Positions 23,973-35,640 of a stretch of DNA of 64,000 bases are shown here, piece by piece. Position numbers and translations under genes: made by a program. The stretch spans positions 35,593,632-35,657,631 of the forward strand of contig CM028377.1 in assembly GCA_013146195.2 (NCBI GenBank), read 5' to 3'. This DNA is from Codonopsis lanceolata. Lineage: Eukaryota; Streptophyta; Magnoliopsida; Asterales; Campanulaceae. The notes below the pieces were generated by a model. It saw nothing but the letters and a program-made list of their open reading frames with translations, did no database searches and was not told where the DNA came from. Positions within the stretch are counted from its first letter, which is position 1; each line of letters begins with the position of its first letter.

Positions 23973-24204
23973 CCCAAACCCATTTGAGAAATCAGAAAAA
24001 TCCTTTCATTTCTTCTCTTCTCCACCATTCGTATTAGAGAGATAGAGAGTCCAAGGGAGATTCAAGCCCTAGCTTCCTTCTCTCTTCGATCTACGAAGAT
24101 CCAACCGTCCGATTGCCGCCAAACTTCGGATTCTTGACATATGCGACGGGTGGAACAACATTACCGTTCAGATTTTGATTCTCTTGAGTTTTCACTCAAG
24201 CTAG

Positions 24205-25603
24205 GTAAGTTACCTTCTTTTTATTTTGGTTCATTGGCCCTAAGGAAAACAACCTATGTGCTATTTGTGGGCAATGAACACTTGATATGATATGTATGCC
24301 TATTTTGTGAATTTTTGGAGGTATGAACTTGTCAATGCCATGTGTAGGATGATTTGAATGATGTTGTGTGTTGGGAGAAATGGGTTATCCCTTTGTTAAG
24401 GTTTGTATGAATTTTGGGGCTTGGGAATCAAGCCCGAATTATTTTGGAATTTGTTATAAATTGAAGAGGATGATAATGTTGGGATTTAGGGAATGTGTAA
24501 ATAAAGAAACTTAATAGTAAGACTCAACGGAGTCAATATAAGTTCAATAATATGTTAGTGAACTTGGGTTGAAATCCTACGATGTTTGGGTTTCGTTTGA
24601 TTATGATTGTGGTGCACTTAGTTTCTAAACTTCAAGTGGGATTATGATTACGATGAGTTCTTGGGTTTTTAGGCTTGGGAATCAAGCCCGAATGAATTTT
24701 AGTGTTTTGTTATATATTTGAATGGAGTGTTAATTTGGGGATTTATGATATATATAAATAATGAAATGTAGTGCTAAGTTACAACAATCATGTTAAAAGT
24801 TCGTGTTATGATGGTGAGCACCCAAGCATCTCGATTTGTGTCCAATTGAGACACTTATATTATAGAGATTTATTAGGGGATTTATTTAGAGCGTGCTCGG
24901 GAGAGCACGGTACATTAAAGACCAACCTATGGTCTCGGGTATGGTTGAAGAATAATTATTGAGCGAGTTCTCACTTTTGGGGAAAATTGATCGGTTGCAC
25001 ATGAACGTACTTGTGGGTTATGACTACGGTGTAGTCTTTGGTTTGATTTCAAATAGAGGTCCACTATAGACCTCATAATATGATTCTTGGTGGGTTTATA
25101 CTATTCTTGATTTAATTGGTGACTTGAGATCTTTTAAGATTATTTGGCTGTGAGCAATGTATTTGCCTTGACTTGATTTATGGTAGAGAATAATAACCTA
25201 CTTGGTCGGATGAGTTCGCTCTTGTCGAATTCATTCCTTATTTGTTCATATTGAGTAAATACATACTTGAGCATTTGGTCGGACGGGTTCACTCTTGTCG
25301 AATCCGATCCTTATTTGGTCTTTACGAGTAAATATCTACTTGTGCATTGCATTAAGTCAGTGGCACTATTTGGTTTGATTTTTATGTCGAGGGGTGGGGA
25401 CGATACATCGCCGATTCATATTCGCTATGGATCGCCGGCACTGGACCTCACACCCCTCCATTGTAGGCCGTAATGGGGAAGTAGCCCCTTTGCCGTAACA
25501 ATACGTGCGTCACAGGCTGCTATTAGCCGGCGGAGTTCGGTATATCGATGCGAAGACACGAGCATCGTAGTCACGATATTGGGTAACAGTGTTTTTCTTG
25601 CAG
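24205..25603 (+). other. predicted leader intron within LTR (family B)
   Basis: Donor CTAG/GTAAGT at 24205 and acceptor TTTTTCTTGCAG/GAGC at 25603 after a pyrimidine run. The sister copy has the same boundaries (29420-30910). Length about 1.4 kb. Confidence 0.55.
25402..25433 (+). other. reduced LTR hairpin
   Basis: The outer stem GATACATCGC/GCTATGGATC (8 of 10 paired) is kept, but the inner ACGAATC/GATTCGT stem present in the other copies has been deleted. Confidence 0.5.
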
Positions 25604-26671
25604 GAGCTACGTAGCGGCCGGGCCCATAACATATCCTATTGTGATGTTTATTACTCGCACTTATGTGAATAACGTGCTAAGTGCAAATTTGTGATCATTG
25701 AGGGTTAGACCCATGTTGTGACTATTTTAGGCTTGGACCATGGTTGTATTATTGAAGACTGGGCCCATATTCTGGTTGTACATGATTATTGTTGGTATAC
25801 TATTAAGATGCCATGATTTTGTACATGCTTATGCATTATGCCATGCCACGTCATGCTATGCCATACAACTGCATTTAGTAACTTACTGGGTCATTATGAC
25901 TCACTCCGTGTGTTTGTTTTCCTTAGTGTGTGCAGTGAGCTCGTTAGTGCGCGTTGCAGCTACCGGTGCGTGTTTGATAACAGGTGGTCTTCCGGGCGAT
26001 AACTTGGAGTTATTATTATTACCGTATTTATTATTTTGTGAGACACGGATGTAAAGTTATGTAAACTTTACTTGGGTAGTTATGTTAGTATTTTATTTCA
26101 TATTATTTTGGGAGCCGACTTGTTTTGTCGAGCAGTTGTATTTATTTAGAAGTTTATTCTGTCGTCTTCCCGAGCAAGGTTAGCTCGCGTATTCTAGTAT
26201 TGTGTTGGTTATTTTTGTCTCCGACAAGTATAGTTGTGAGATTTTGGTTTAGTTGTTGGTGTTTAATATCTTATTCGTTTAGTTGATTTGTCCCTCCGGC
26301 ATGTTGTAGCCGTTGAGTAGTTGTTTATCAGGTTGGTATTCTGTTGATTCGCCGGCCTTAGGTTTGCCGATGGTTTGTTGCCCGTGCGCAATGTTGCGTC
26401 ACGCGAGTCGTAGATTTGTCGAGAGATAGTCATCTCTCAGCCTTATTCCTTAGTTTTTAATTATAGGCTTTGGTCCCACTTATGATTCGCTTCCGCAGGT
26501 GTTGATTTTTATTTTCCGTATCGCCGTTATGGCCTTACATTCCTGTTTTGAGCTTTATGGCTCAACTCTTGACTCGTACCATGATGCTTAGCAGGTGCTT
26601 GTCCATCTTTTAGTTTGTCTTGACGGCACGACCTTGGGATTTCGCATTGGAGTCCGGGTCGGGTCGTTACA

Positions 26672-26731
<60 letters not shown>
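26672..26731. repeat. (ATT)n microsatellite
   Basis: Continuation of the run interrupted by the solo LTR. It gives a spurious poly-tyrosine frame. Confidence 0.95.
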
Positions 26732-26733
<2 letters not shown>

Positions 26734-26824
26734 CTTTTTAAAATTAAATTTCACCCAATCAAAAGAAATTTTAAGGTTTATATTGCTTTTTATTGTTCAA
26801 TCTACCTAGAGCCTCATTTAATTT

Positions 26825-27230
26825 TGGTTGGAATTGTATTTTCTTGTTTAATCCGCAAAAAGAAAATAGAGGGAGGAATATCTTTTTAAAAGCTATGATT
26901 GTGGTTTCTAGTAAATAATGTGTGCTAACTACCACACTCGGTTTTTACTTATTTTTTGTTGGGGTAGAAATTTAGTTTTCTTTTTTAATTCGTTAAAAGA
27001 AAGAGAGTTTGGAGGAGGGGGATAGCCTTTGAAAAGTGGTGGTTGTGGTTTTAAGTAAAAAATGTGTGCTAAATACCGTATCCTGTTTTTACTTATTTTA
27101 TTCTTGAGGTTGGAAATGTGTTTTCTTGTTTAATCCGTAGAGAGAAAGGGAGAGTGGGGAGCCTATGAAAGGTGTTGAGTGTGGTTTCAAGTAAATACCT
27201 TTTGCTAAATACCGGGACCGGTTTTACTAA
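26825..27230. repeat. three diverged tandem units (~130-145 bp)
   Basis: Each unit contains TTTTCTTGTTTAATCCG-like sequence, a purine-rich GAAAG-GAG segment, GTGGTTT-AAGTAAA, GTGCTAA-TACC and ACTTATTT. Starts are near 26827, 26959 and 27108. No coding role is apparent. Confidence 0.7.
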
Positions 27231-27346
27231 ATCATTATGATGATTAAATCTTCCAAGTCAATGGTCAACCTACTTCGGATTGATAAAATCTGAATCAAGG
27301 TTTGTTTCATTTGGTAGCCCTAAATGAAAGTATTTAAGAAGCTATG

Positions 27347-27928
27347 TGTAATGACCCGAGCCTGAGAACCCGGTCCGCTACGTGTAGCCCACACACTGGC
27401 CCACTGAGCACGCAGCACCTTGGGTCATCAGGCCCACCACAAGCCGACCCAAAAGTCCATGGATGATGTTGGTGCCCAGTAGTAGCACATGACTATCTTA
27501 TAAATCAAAGACAAGTCCCACATCTACCCGATGTGGGATTGGGGTATTACAATCTCCCCCACTCAAATCCTTGACGTCCTCGTCAAGTCCGAATCATACC
27601 CCGGGCGATGTAGGAATCAAGAGCTGGCTCGTACGGGGATCAAAAGGTGGCTCCCACCTTCTGCGGTGTAGCACTTTGGCCCGTACAACACTTTATTCCC
27701 GCATTTTCGGCCGGGACCCGCTCTGATACCATTTGTAACGACCCGAGCTCGAGAACCGGTCCGCTACGTAGCCCACACATCGGCCCAGAGCGCACCTTGG
27801 GTCATCAGGCCCACCACAAGCCGACCCAAAAGTCCATGGATGATGTTGGTGCCCAGTAGTAGCACATGACTATCTTATAAATCAAAGACAAGTCCCACAT
27901 CTACCCGATGTGGGATTGGGGTATTACA
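27347..27928 (-). mobile_element. complete TRIM retrotransposon (582 bp)
   Basis: Two similar LTRs, 27347-27551 (205 bp) and 27734-27928 (195 bp), flank a 182-bp core. The core has the complement of TGGTATCAGAGC (27720-27731), an initiator-Met primer site, two bases from the right LTR. The complement of a GAGTGGGGGAGA polypurine tract lies next to the left LTR, so the element reads on the minus strand. It is flanked by a perfect CTATG duplication (27342-27346, 27929-27933). LTRs begin TGTAATACCCC in sense. No 5S-like sequence is seen, so it is not Cassandra. It codes for nothing and must be mobilised by another element. Confidence 0.95.
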
Positions 27929-28030
27929 CTATGATTCCCTCATTTTGAACAGAGCACAGTCGAAACACCCCCACCCCTTCCCTTTAGGGTCGGGGCTGCT
28001 GCGGTTTATGATTTTTCTTGGAGTCTCTCA

Positions 28031-28075
28031 TATGGAAGTAAGATCATTGGATCACTAGTGATCTATACTTCCATA
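28031..28075. other. 45-nt near-perfect hairpin
   Basis: TATGGAAGTA (28031-28040) pairs with TACTTCCATA (28066-28075) and AGATCA (28041-28046) with TGATCT (28059-28064), leaving one bulged base. The loop region overlaps a 14-bp palindrome, GATCACTAGTGATC (28050-28063). Confidence 0.75.
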
Positions 28076-29419
28076 GCCGTTTCGGTAGATTTCTCTCCAT
28101 ATTTTTGGCTGAATTTGATTAGTAGAAATGGAAATTGTAATTCTTTTTCAATATAATTATTGTGACACCCCGCTCCTTCGTTATCTCGGTTTGCGTGCTA
28201 TACTTGCACTTCTTCCTTTGTCGACTGTATGTTTGGTTTACGAAAGGGTCTAGATATGTTTGAGAGACCACATTAAGACCAAAACATTATTAAGAGACTC
28301 CATTTAGTTGTTGACTTGCTAAAGTCACAAGTCGTGACTCGACGATAGTCGGAATGCGACGCGATTGAGGGTTTGCTTGCGTTTTGCGTTCGTGACCTCG
28401 GTTTGGTCCTAGACCCTTATAAGATGGTTTACTAACATGTTTAGATGTATTAGACTTCAAGTTGGAGGTATTCCTTAAGTCTATCGATGATTTGGAAGCT
28501 TTGGAGATAGCGTTCGTCTCTATCGCATAGTTCGGGGATTGAGTCGTGTAATCGTCTCTCCTTTGGGATTCTTATTTCCCTAGTGGTTATTCAACTTTCT
28601 AGAAGTATTTAAGCTTCTTCATTAGCCCTTAGACTTGCCTTAAAAGTCTCCTTTCATTGCTCTCGCTCGACATGAGTTCGATTGCCGTCGTTCCGTTGCA
28701 CGTTGTTGCACCCCTTCCGGTTCGCTCCGAGTTGTTTCGGGAGTTGTTCGGGTGTGTTTCCGACTTGTTTTGAGTTGGGTTAGACCTTAGAATGGTTGCC
28801 CATAAGTTTGGGACCCTTTAGGACATGTTTGGACCAAGTTTTGAAGGTTCAGTAGCCCAGGCGCCCGCTTGGCGTCTTGTGAGGCGCCCGCCTCAAGTAC
28901 TGAGAGTAATCCTGATTCAGCCCAAGCCTCTGGAGATGAGGCGCCCGCCTCAACATCAGATACATACTTACGGGATTTTTCCCCTGTTTTGTGTTTGGAC
29001 GAATTATACCTATCCTACCCTCATTAAACCCCCTCTAAACCCTTCCTAACCTCCCATACTTAACCCAAATCATGTCCTAACATTAGTTGGAAGTTAATTA
29101 AGGTTAGATTAGTGATTGATTAATCCTAATCTCTACTAATTGTGCAAGGGAAATGTCTAATGTGCCCTCCTTATTTTGGGGGTATAAATACCCAAACCCT
29201 TTTGAGAAATCAGAAAATATCTTCATTCTTCCTCCTCCACAATACGTATTAGAGAGAGAGAGTCTCCATGGGAGATTTCAAGCCCTAGCTTCTTCTCTCT
29301 TCGATCCAAGACGATCCATCCACCCGATTGCCTTCAAATTTCGGAATCTTGAAGCCCTCGACGAGTAGAACAAGTTCACCGTTCGGATTTTGGTTCTCTT
29401 GAGTTTTCACTCAAGCTAG

Positions 29420-30910
29420 GTAAGTTACTTCCTTTTGATTTTGGTTCATTGGCCCTAAGGAAAACAACTTATATGCTATTTGTGGGCAATGAACACTTGA
29501 TATGCTTTGTATGCCCAATTTTGGGGATTTTTGGAAGTATAAACTTGTTAAGAGCATGTGTAGGATGACTTCTATGATTATTGAAGTATATTGTTACTCT
29601 TCATCTTGTGTTTCTAGGATTGTGAGCTTGCTAGGAATCATGTTTACCTTTTATTTGGGTTTATTATGATAGTAGGCATAAGTTTGGGAATTTGGATGTG
29701 TGATCTCACTAGATAATATGAGTATGACCATTTATTTGAGATTATGTGATTTGTAAAATGGGTATAAGGTTTTGTTGAGTTCTATGGATTTAAATCTTGG
29801 GAATCTAGTCCGAATGATTTTTGGGAAAATTGTTATAAATGTGAATGGTATGTTGATTGGGGATTTATGAAATAGGTATTTAATGTTGTGTGATAATTAA
29901 GACTCAATGGAGTTGTTTTAGGTTCAATATCATGTTGGTGAGCATTAGGTTAAAATCCTACGATGTTCGGGTTTGATTGGTTTTGATTGTGAGTACCCGA
30001 GGATCTTGAATTGTGTCCCATTTGTGAGACCCACGATATAGAGGCTTATTGGGGATTTATTGAGAGCGTGCTCGTTTGAGCACGGAGCATTAGAGACCAA
30101 CCTATGATCTCGTATTACTCTAAGAAATGATTATTTGAGTGAGTTCTCTTGTAGGGAATTTGGTCGCGTGCACGTGAAAGCGCTTGCAAGGTTATGACTA
30201 CGGTTTAGTTTTGATACCCTTGAGATTGGCTTTGGAGAAGTCGAACATATATGACAGTTGGGACTATGGTTGAGTCCGGTGTACCTTTAAGCAACACTTA
30301 AATGCTAAGTCTTGATTTATGACTGTTCTTAGACTAAGTAATAGTCTTTGGTTTAATCCCGAGTAGAGGGCTATAGTAGACCTCATATTGTGATTTCTTG
30401 AGTTTATATGCTACTTTTGATTGGGTTGTGACTTGAGGGTTATGAATACCTCAATATGTGGTTCTTGGACTAAACTGATAAGTTAGTTAGATTTGTTAAG
30501 TATGTGCAAATATGTGCATTGTTAAATTGGTTCGTAGAGCTTTATGACCTACTTGATTTGATAAGTCCGCTCTTGACGGTCTTGGTTCTTGTTTGAGCAT
30601 GCGAGTAAATATCTACTTGTGCATTGAATATAAGCCCAGCTGGCATTATTTGAATTGGTTTTTCTGTCAGGGTAGGATGATACATCGCCTATACGAATCG
30701 TAAGGTTCGTATTCGCTACGGATCGCCGCATTCGGACCTCACACACCCTCCACTTTGTTGGCCCCTGGAAGTTAGCCCATCTCGTAACCAATAGAGCGAA
30801 TGGATTATGCTATTGAGTCGAAAGGGCTCCCTCTGAAGGCGTAGGCCGCTGGCCGATGTATCAATCACGTGCATCGTGTCACTTAACTAGTATAACACTG
30901 TGTATTGCAG
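29420..30910 (+). other. predicted leader intron within LTR (family B, copy 2)
   Basis: Donor CTAG/GTAAGT and acceptor TGTATTGCAG/GAGCAACAC; about 1.49 kb. It corresponds to 24205-25603. Confidence 0.55.
30679..30724 (+). other. conserved LTR hairpin
   Basis: Inner stem ATACGAA/TTCGTAT (30691-30697 with 30706-30712) inside a weaker outer stem GATACATCGC/GCTACGGATC (30679-30688 with 30715-30724). It lies 186 nt before the predicted acceptor. Confidence 0.6.
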
Positions 30911-31934
30911 GAGCAACACAACGACACTATTTGGGTATCTTCTCTATCCCTTATGTGGCTTACTATAAGCACTTATATGAAAAGATAATGTGCTAAGTGG
31001 TTTATGAAGTTTATGTTACTTGGTGACTTAATACAAGTTTAATATTGGTATGCTATAAAGATGCCATGATTTCATACATGCTTGTGCATTATGCCATGCC
31101 ACGCCATGCTATGCCATACATTGCATTTAGTAACTTATTGGGTCATTATGACTCATTTCGTGTGTTTGTTTTCCTTAGTTTTTGCAGTAAGCTCGTTAGT
31201 GCGCATTGCAGCTTCGAGTGCTTGTTGGATAACAGGTGGTCTTCCGGGCAATCGCTTGGGGTTATTAGTATTATTGCATTTATTATCTTGTGAGACACGG
31301 ATGTGAAGTTTTGTAAACTTTACTTGGGTAGTTATGTTAGTATTTTGTTGTCGTTTATTTTGGTAGCCGACTTGTTGGGTCGAGCTGTTGTATTTATTTA
31401 GAAGTTTATTTAGTTGTCTTCCGAGCAAGGTTTTAGCTCGCTTATTCTAGTATTGTGTTATGGTTATTTCTATCTCCGACAACTTTAGTCGTGAGTCCTT
31501 GGTTTAGTTGTTAGTATGTAATATCTCATTCATTTAGTTAATTTATTCCTCCGGCATGTTATAGCCGTAGAGTTGTTGTTTATCAGGTTGGGTTCTTGTT
31601 GCTTCGCCGGCCTTAGGTTGCCGATGGTTTGTTGTCCGTGCGCAATGTTGCGTCACGCGAGTCGTAGATTTGTCGAGAGATAGCCGTCTCTCAGCCTTGT
31701 ATTCCTTAGTTTATAATTATAGGCTTTGGTCCCACTTATGTTTTGCTTCCGCAGATTTTAGTTTTTAGTTATTCGGTTTTGCCGTTATGGCTTTACCTTC
31801 CTGTTTAGAGTTTGTTGGTTTAACTCTTGACTCGCACCACTACGCTTAGTGGGTGCTTGTCTGTCTTTTAGCTTGTCTTGACGGCACGACCTTGGGATTC
31901 CGCATTGGAGTCCGGGTCTGGTCGTCACAATTAT

Positions 31935-32521
31935 GTTTCTTTTAAAATCTTTATGTTTTTAGATTCATGTGCTTTCAATTAAAGTTACTTTTTATATTTT
32001 TCAGGCACATTGGTCAATGTTCATCTCAAGGCATTTCACACAAAGTAATTTATTTACTTTATAAGGTAATAAATGGGATGAATACTAGTTTGAGAATAAT
32101 GTTTTAAAGATTGATGCTTCTAACGCTATCTAACTTTTTATAATCAATCTACAGGCAAGTCTCCTAGTTGATTGGCACATAAAGTTAAGCCTGCCTAGGA
32201 GGAAGCAAGCATTGCCGGGGCTAGTTCGTTGTTTGTATGGATATCTCTCATCGTGCAAAATTAATCCACCCAATTGTTTTGTATTTAGCTTTATCTATCT
32301 ATCTATGTGTTTTGGGGGGATTGTTGCCCCGACACAATGTTTTTAATAAATTATCCAAATAAAACTTACTTCCGTTTCTTTTCCAAAAATAAAATTAATT
32401 ATGAAACAAACTAAGCTTCCAAATCACAACAAAACAAATCTCGGTTTTTCTTTATGGCTTAGTTATTCCATGTTTATTTTTTATATGTAGGACAAAATAA
32501 TCCTACTATTATTTTTTATAC
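31935..32521. other. unassigned, possible Athila 3' end remnant
   Basis: Contains GGGGGGATTGTTGCCCC near 32316, which resembles a polypurine tract abutting an LTR start, and a short TCTA run at about 32293. There is no coding content. Confidence 0.3.
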
Positions 32522-32876
32522 TAGGCCTAGCAACTGGATGGGATGGGTTGAGTTTGGGACGGGTTGAATCGGGTCAAGACTTATTAGGACCCGAATATCA
32601 AATGAATCGAAATGGGACGAATTAGATCAATTCGGGAGAGAACAGGTTAACGTGGGTCGACCGTCTTGGTTTAAAGCTTTCCCCTAGAATCCATACATTT
32701 ATCGAATAAAATATAGCGGGTCAAAATGGACAATTGGTTTGACTCGTTAACATTTTTGGGTTGAAATGGGTTACCGTTTCGACCCAAAATTTGTTAACGA
32801 GTTGGGTTGTGTAGGATAATTTACTGGTCGGGTCGGTAGATTAATAAATGTCGGGTTGTAATTGACAAACCTAATT
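32522..32876. mobile_element. hAT-like MITE candidate
   Basis: The ends TAGGCCTAGCAA and TTGACAAACCTA are approximate inverted repeats. The interior is full of GGGT-CGGG/GACCC motifs, a composition typical of small non-autonomous hAT elements in plants. The target duplication was not determined. Confidence 0.45.
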
Positions 32877-33168
32877 CTACTTGTTGCTATAGCGCCTAGT
32901 GGAGTGAGAATAACCTAACTCAAATCTCGTTCATTTTTATTAAGTTATCATTTGGGATTGATGCATTGCTACTGCCATCTCCCTTCCCATTCTCTCTTTC
33001 TATTGCTTGTTGGTTTTTGTTTTGCTACCAAAAAAAGGATTTTATTTAGGGCAATCTTAGATGTTGAAATGAAACAACCGAAAAGACCACTCTACCCTGC
33101 CTTTATTTTTCTTTTTATTTCTTGGGATACTAAAAATTGCAAAAGTTTTGTTAAAAAGGGAAAATCGC

Positions 33169-34225
33169 GTCAAAATTAGATCCTAGAACTTGCAAATTTT
33201 CACGCGATCAATCCTTTTGATGGATGTTGTTAGTGAAATATCGTTAAGTGTGCATGCGGCATGCGCTTCTCACGTGCGGTTGGTAAGGGCTAAAATGCAA
33301 ATTCTCAAACATAAATTGTATCACAATTTTCAATCGAGCCCTTATGGTTTGGAAAAAGACTTTAAGCCTTCTTCCCCAAATTAATGCACACAATTTAGAC
33401 CAAATTAATACAAACCCAAAAAATCAGAAAAATTTCTTGTTGGAGATACCAATTCTAGTAGCTTCATTTCTTTGAATTTTGATTCGATTCTTAATGAAAT
33501 CTGATGTCTGCCGGCGAATTTATGATCATCATATGCAGAAAAACTCTGTTTTTTTTCAATTCTATCAACTTGGGTTGATCTGAATTTGATTCTTAATTCG
33601 TGGGTTTTATTTAATTTTGTTGAATTTTAGTTTTAATATACGAAGATAGTCTGTTTCCATAGCTCAATTTCGGTTGACAACCCAATAGACATGGTTATAT
33701 CGCTCACCTTAATCGACCCATGTATGAAACTGAAACTGATTAATCAACTACATAAGAGTAGAAAGTCATTCAATTCCGCTAATCAATTGAATATTCCAAC
33801 CTGTGTGCAATTTGTCTTAGAATACAAAGAATCTTTTATTTCATCAACTATAACCTTTGTTTCCTAATAGGTCTATTCCGAAATCTTTTTAATCATGATC
33901 ATAATTTGTCAATTTGGTAAATTAGATTGATGTTTTGATTAAGTATTTTCTATATGTTGCAACTTGTTTCAAATCTTATTTTTAATCATGATCTTATTCT
34001 TGAATTGCTAGGTTTCCCAAAAAAAAAATTGGGGAAGAAAGTCTTGTGGACATATTTTAAACTTTAGAAATTCGATTGTAAACTTTGATATAAGTTAAGT
34101 TTGAAAATATTTCATTTTAGCCCTTACTAAATGCACATGGACAACTTAACGGTATTTTACTAACGACATCCATCAAAAGGACTGCGGCTGTGAAAATTTA
34201 ATACTCCCATTACCTAATTCTGACA
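33169..34225. mobile_element. long-TIR (foldback or MULE-like) element, ~1.06 kb
   Basis: About 215 bp at the left (33169-33384) recurs in inverted orientation at the right (34010-34225). Shared landmarks are CCTTTTGATGGATG, GTAAGGGCTAAAATG, CAATCGA and TTCTTCCCCAA. The ~625-bp centre is AT-rich with no recognised protein. Long TIRs without coding sequence suggest a non-autonomous Mutator-like or foldback transposon. The frames 32952-33179 and 33190-33384 are not genes. Confidence 0.65.
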
Positions 34226-34871
34226 AAAAAAAAATGTTAAGGGACTATTACTATTAAGGGACCATAATCGAGGGACCAATGGTGCGATTTGTCCTTTTTA
34301 AAATAAGGGTTATTTTCTAAACTCATCGTAACTTAATGTGGTTATTTTAATTGGATTACTTTAACAAAAACTAAAATACGATAAATATTAAATTGACATA
34401 CAAATACAAATCAAATTTACTTATTATAGTTAAAAATAAAATTGTAAAAAAACTTAAAGCTACACATGAACGATGTGAGGGAAAAAATTAACGGAAAATA
34501 TCAAAAAGTCCCACCAAAAAAATTATCAAATCCAAAAAGTTTCAAAATAATTCTTGTATCCAAGAAGTCCCAAAATCATAATTTTAATACCCAAAAGTCC
34601 AAAACTTAACGTGCCTACAAATGTCATTATGTTAAAAGCTTTGATTTGGATGGAAAGTTATTTTTTATTTTCATTTATGACAATGATGATAATAATTGTA
34701 TTGCAAATTTTAATTATTATTACTATTGTTATTTTAACAATAATACTATTATTATAATAGTAATATTATTATCTTCATTAACATTATTAGTATTAAATCC
34801 CAAAATTCTATTTAAGAAATATTCATTTCCCAATGATCCTAAAACAATATTCAATCGATCTATATTACAAT

Positions 34872-34995
34872 AGAGCTCATTCTCACACATGTGCAATTGA
34901 CTAAAGCTATTTAGAAGTTGAGATTTAATTATTTTAAAAAATTTAATGGTTGTGATTCACTCTCACATTCACATGTGTGAGAGTAGTTATCTACT
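34872..34995. mobile_element. small MITE-like inverted-repeat element
   Basis: TCTCACACATGTG (34881-34893) and its reverse complement (34970-34983, with one added base) bracket about 76 bp of AT-rich DNA. No target duplication was confirmed. Confidence 0.45.
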
Positions 34996-35640
34996 TTTAA
35001 CTTTTTATTTTCTTTCACCCTGTTACAAAGTCATCCCTTACAATTAATATTATGAGCCGTCACACCCTGAAATTAATCTTCTAAACCATTACCCCTTACA
35101 AAACATCAACCTTACATTAATATAATCTCATAATAGAGCTCAATTGATTGATTGAGATTATTTGACCATGGGGGTTGATTCCGCCGCAAAATCAAACGTT
35201 CATAAGTCAGTTACAAATAAGCCCTTATAAATAACCCCCCCTCAACTATAGGTAGAGTTTGAATAACGCCCCTGTGAGTCCTCAAGGGCACAATAATAAG
35301 CTAGAAGGGGGGGTTGAATAGCTTATTATACAATTAAAACTTTTTAAGTCAGTTCTTTTGACAAGCATTTACAATCTATTAGGAAGATTGAAGTAGCGGA
35401 AGTCTTGCCAAGAAACTGGTTCAAGTCTGTCGATAAGGACTACCGGTAGACCTTAACTGGTTACTTAAGTTTTGCTGTTAAGGATAAAGATAAACACAGT
35501 AATAAACAGTTCAATAAGTAAACAAACAGTAAAGGAATAACACAAGTATTTTGGGATGGTTCACACTTTAAAGAGTGCTACGTCCACCACCAAGGCAGTC
35601 AACCTTTGATTTAAAAGTGCACTATGTTTTCCACTAGATC
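34996..35640. other. left flank of the gag-only element
   Basis: No gene. The stretch from about 35285 (AAGCTAGAAGGGGGGGTTGAATAG) and the GATGGTTCACACTTTAAAGAGTG block at about 35556 resemble a repeat common in plant genomes, class unknown. It ends AGATC immediately before the LTR. Confidence 0.35.

Larger units (their letters stand above)
22912..26671 (+). mobile_element. solo LTR (family B) inserted in a microsatellite
   Basis: It is colinear with 28161-31929. The 5' end is TATAACACCCC where the sister copy has TGTGACACCCC, so the terminal TG has mutated to TA. It ends GGGTCGTTACA. It is flanked by ATTAT on both sides (22907-22911 and 26672-26676), compatible with a target duplication, although the microsatellite makes that weaker evidence. 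It contains a GC palindrome (23711-23724), TATAAATA (23965-23972), a donor CTAG/GTAAGT and an acceptor CTTGCAG/GAGC. No gene is present; frames such as 25740-26054 are chance. Confidence 0.88.
28161..31929 (+). mobile_element. solo LTR (family B), 3.77 kb, ATTAT target duplication
   Basis: It starts TGTGACACCCC and ends CTGGTCGTCACA, with ATTAT at 28156-28160 and 31930-31934. It matches 22912-26671 along its length. It carries two GC palindromes (28881-28894, 28938-28951), TATAAATA (29183-29190), a donor at 29420, a hairpin (30679-30724) and an acceptor at 30910. There is no internal domain and no gene. Confidence 0.93.

Noticed and set aside
27347..27928. TRIM considered as Cassandra.
   Set aside because: No 5S-rRNA-like sequence in the LTR.
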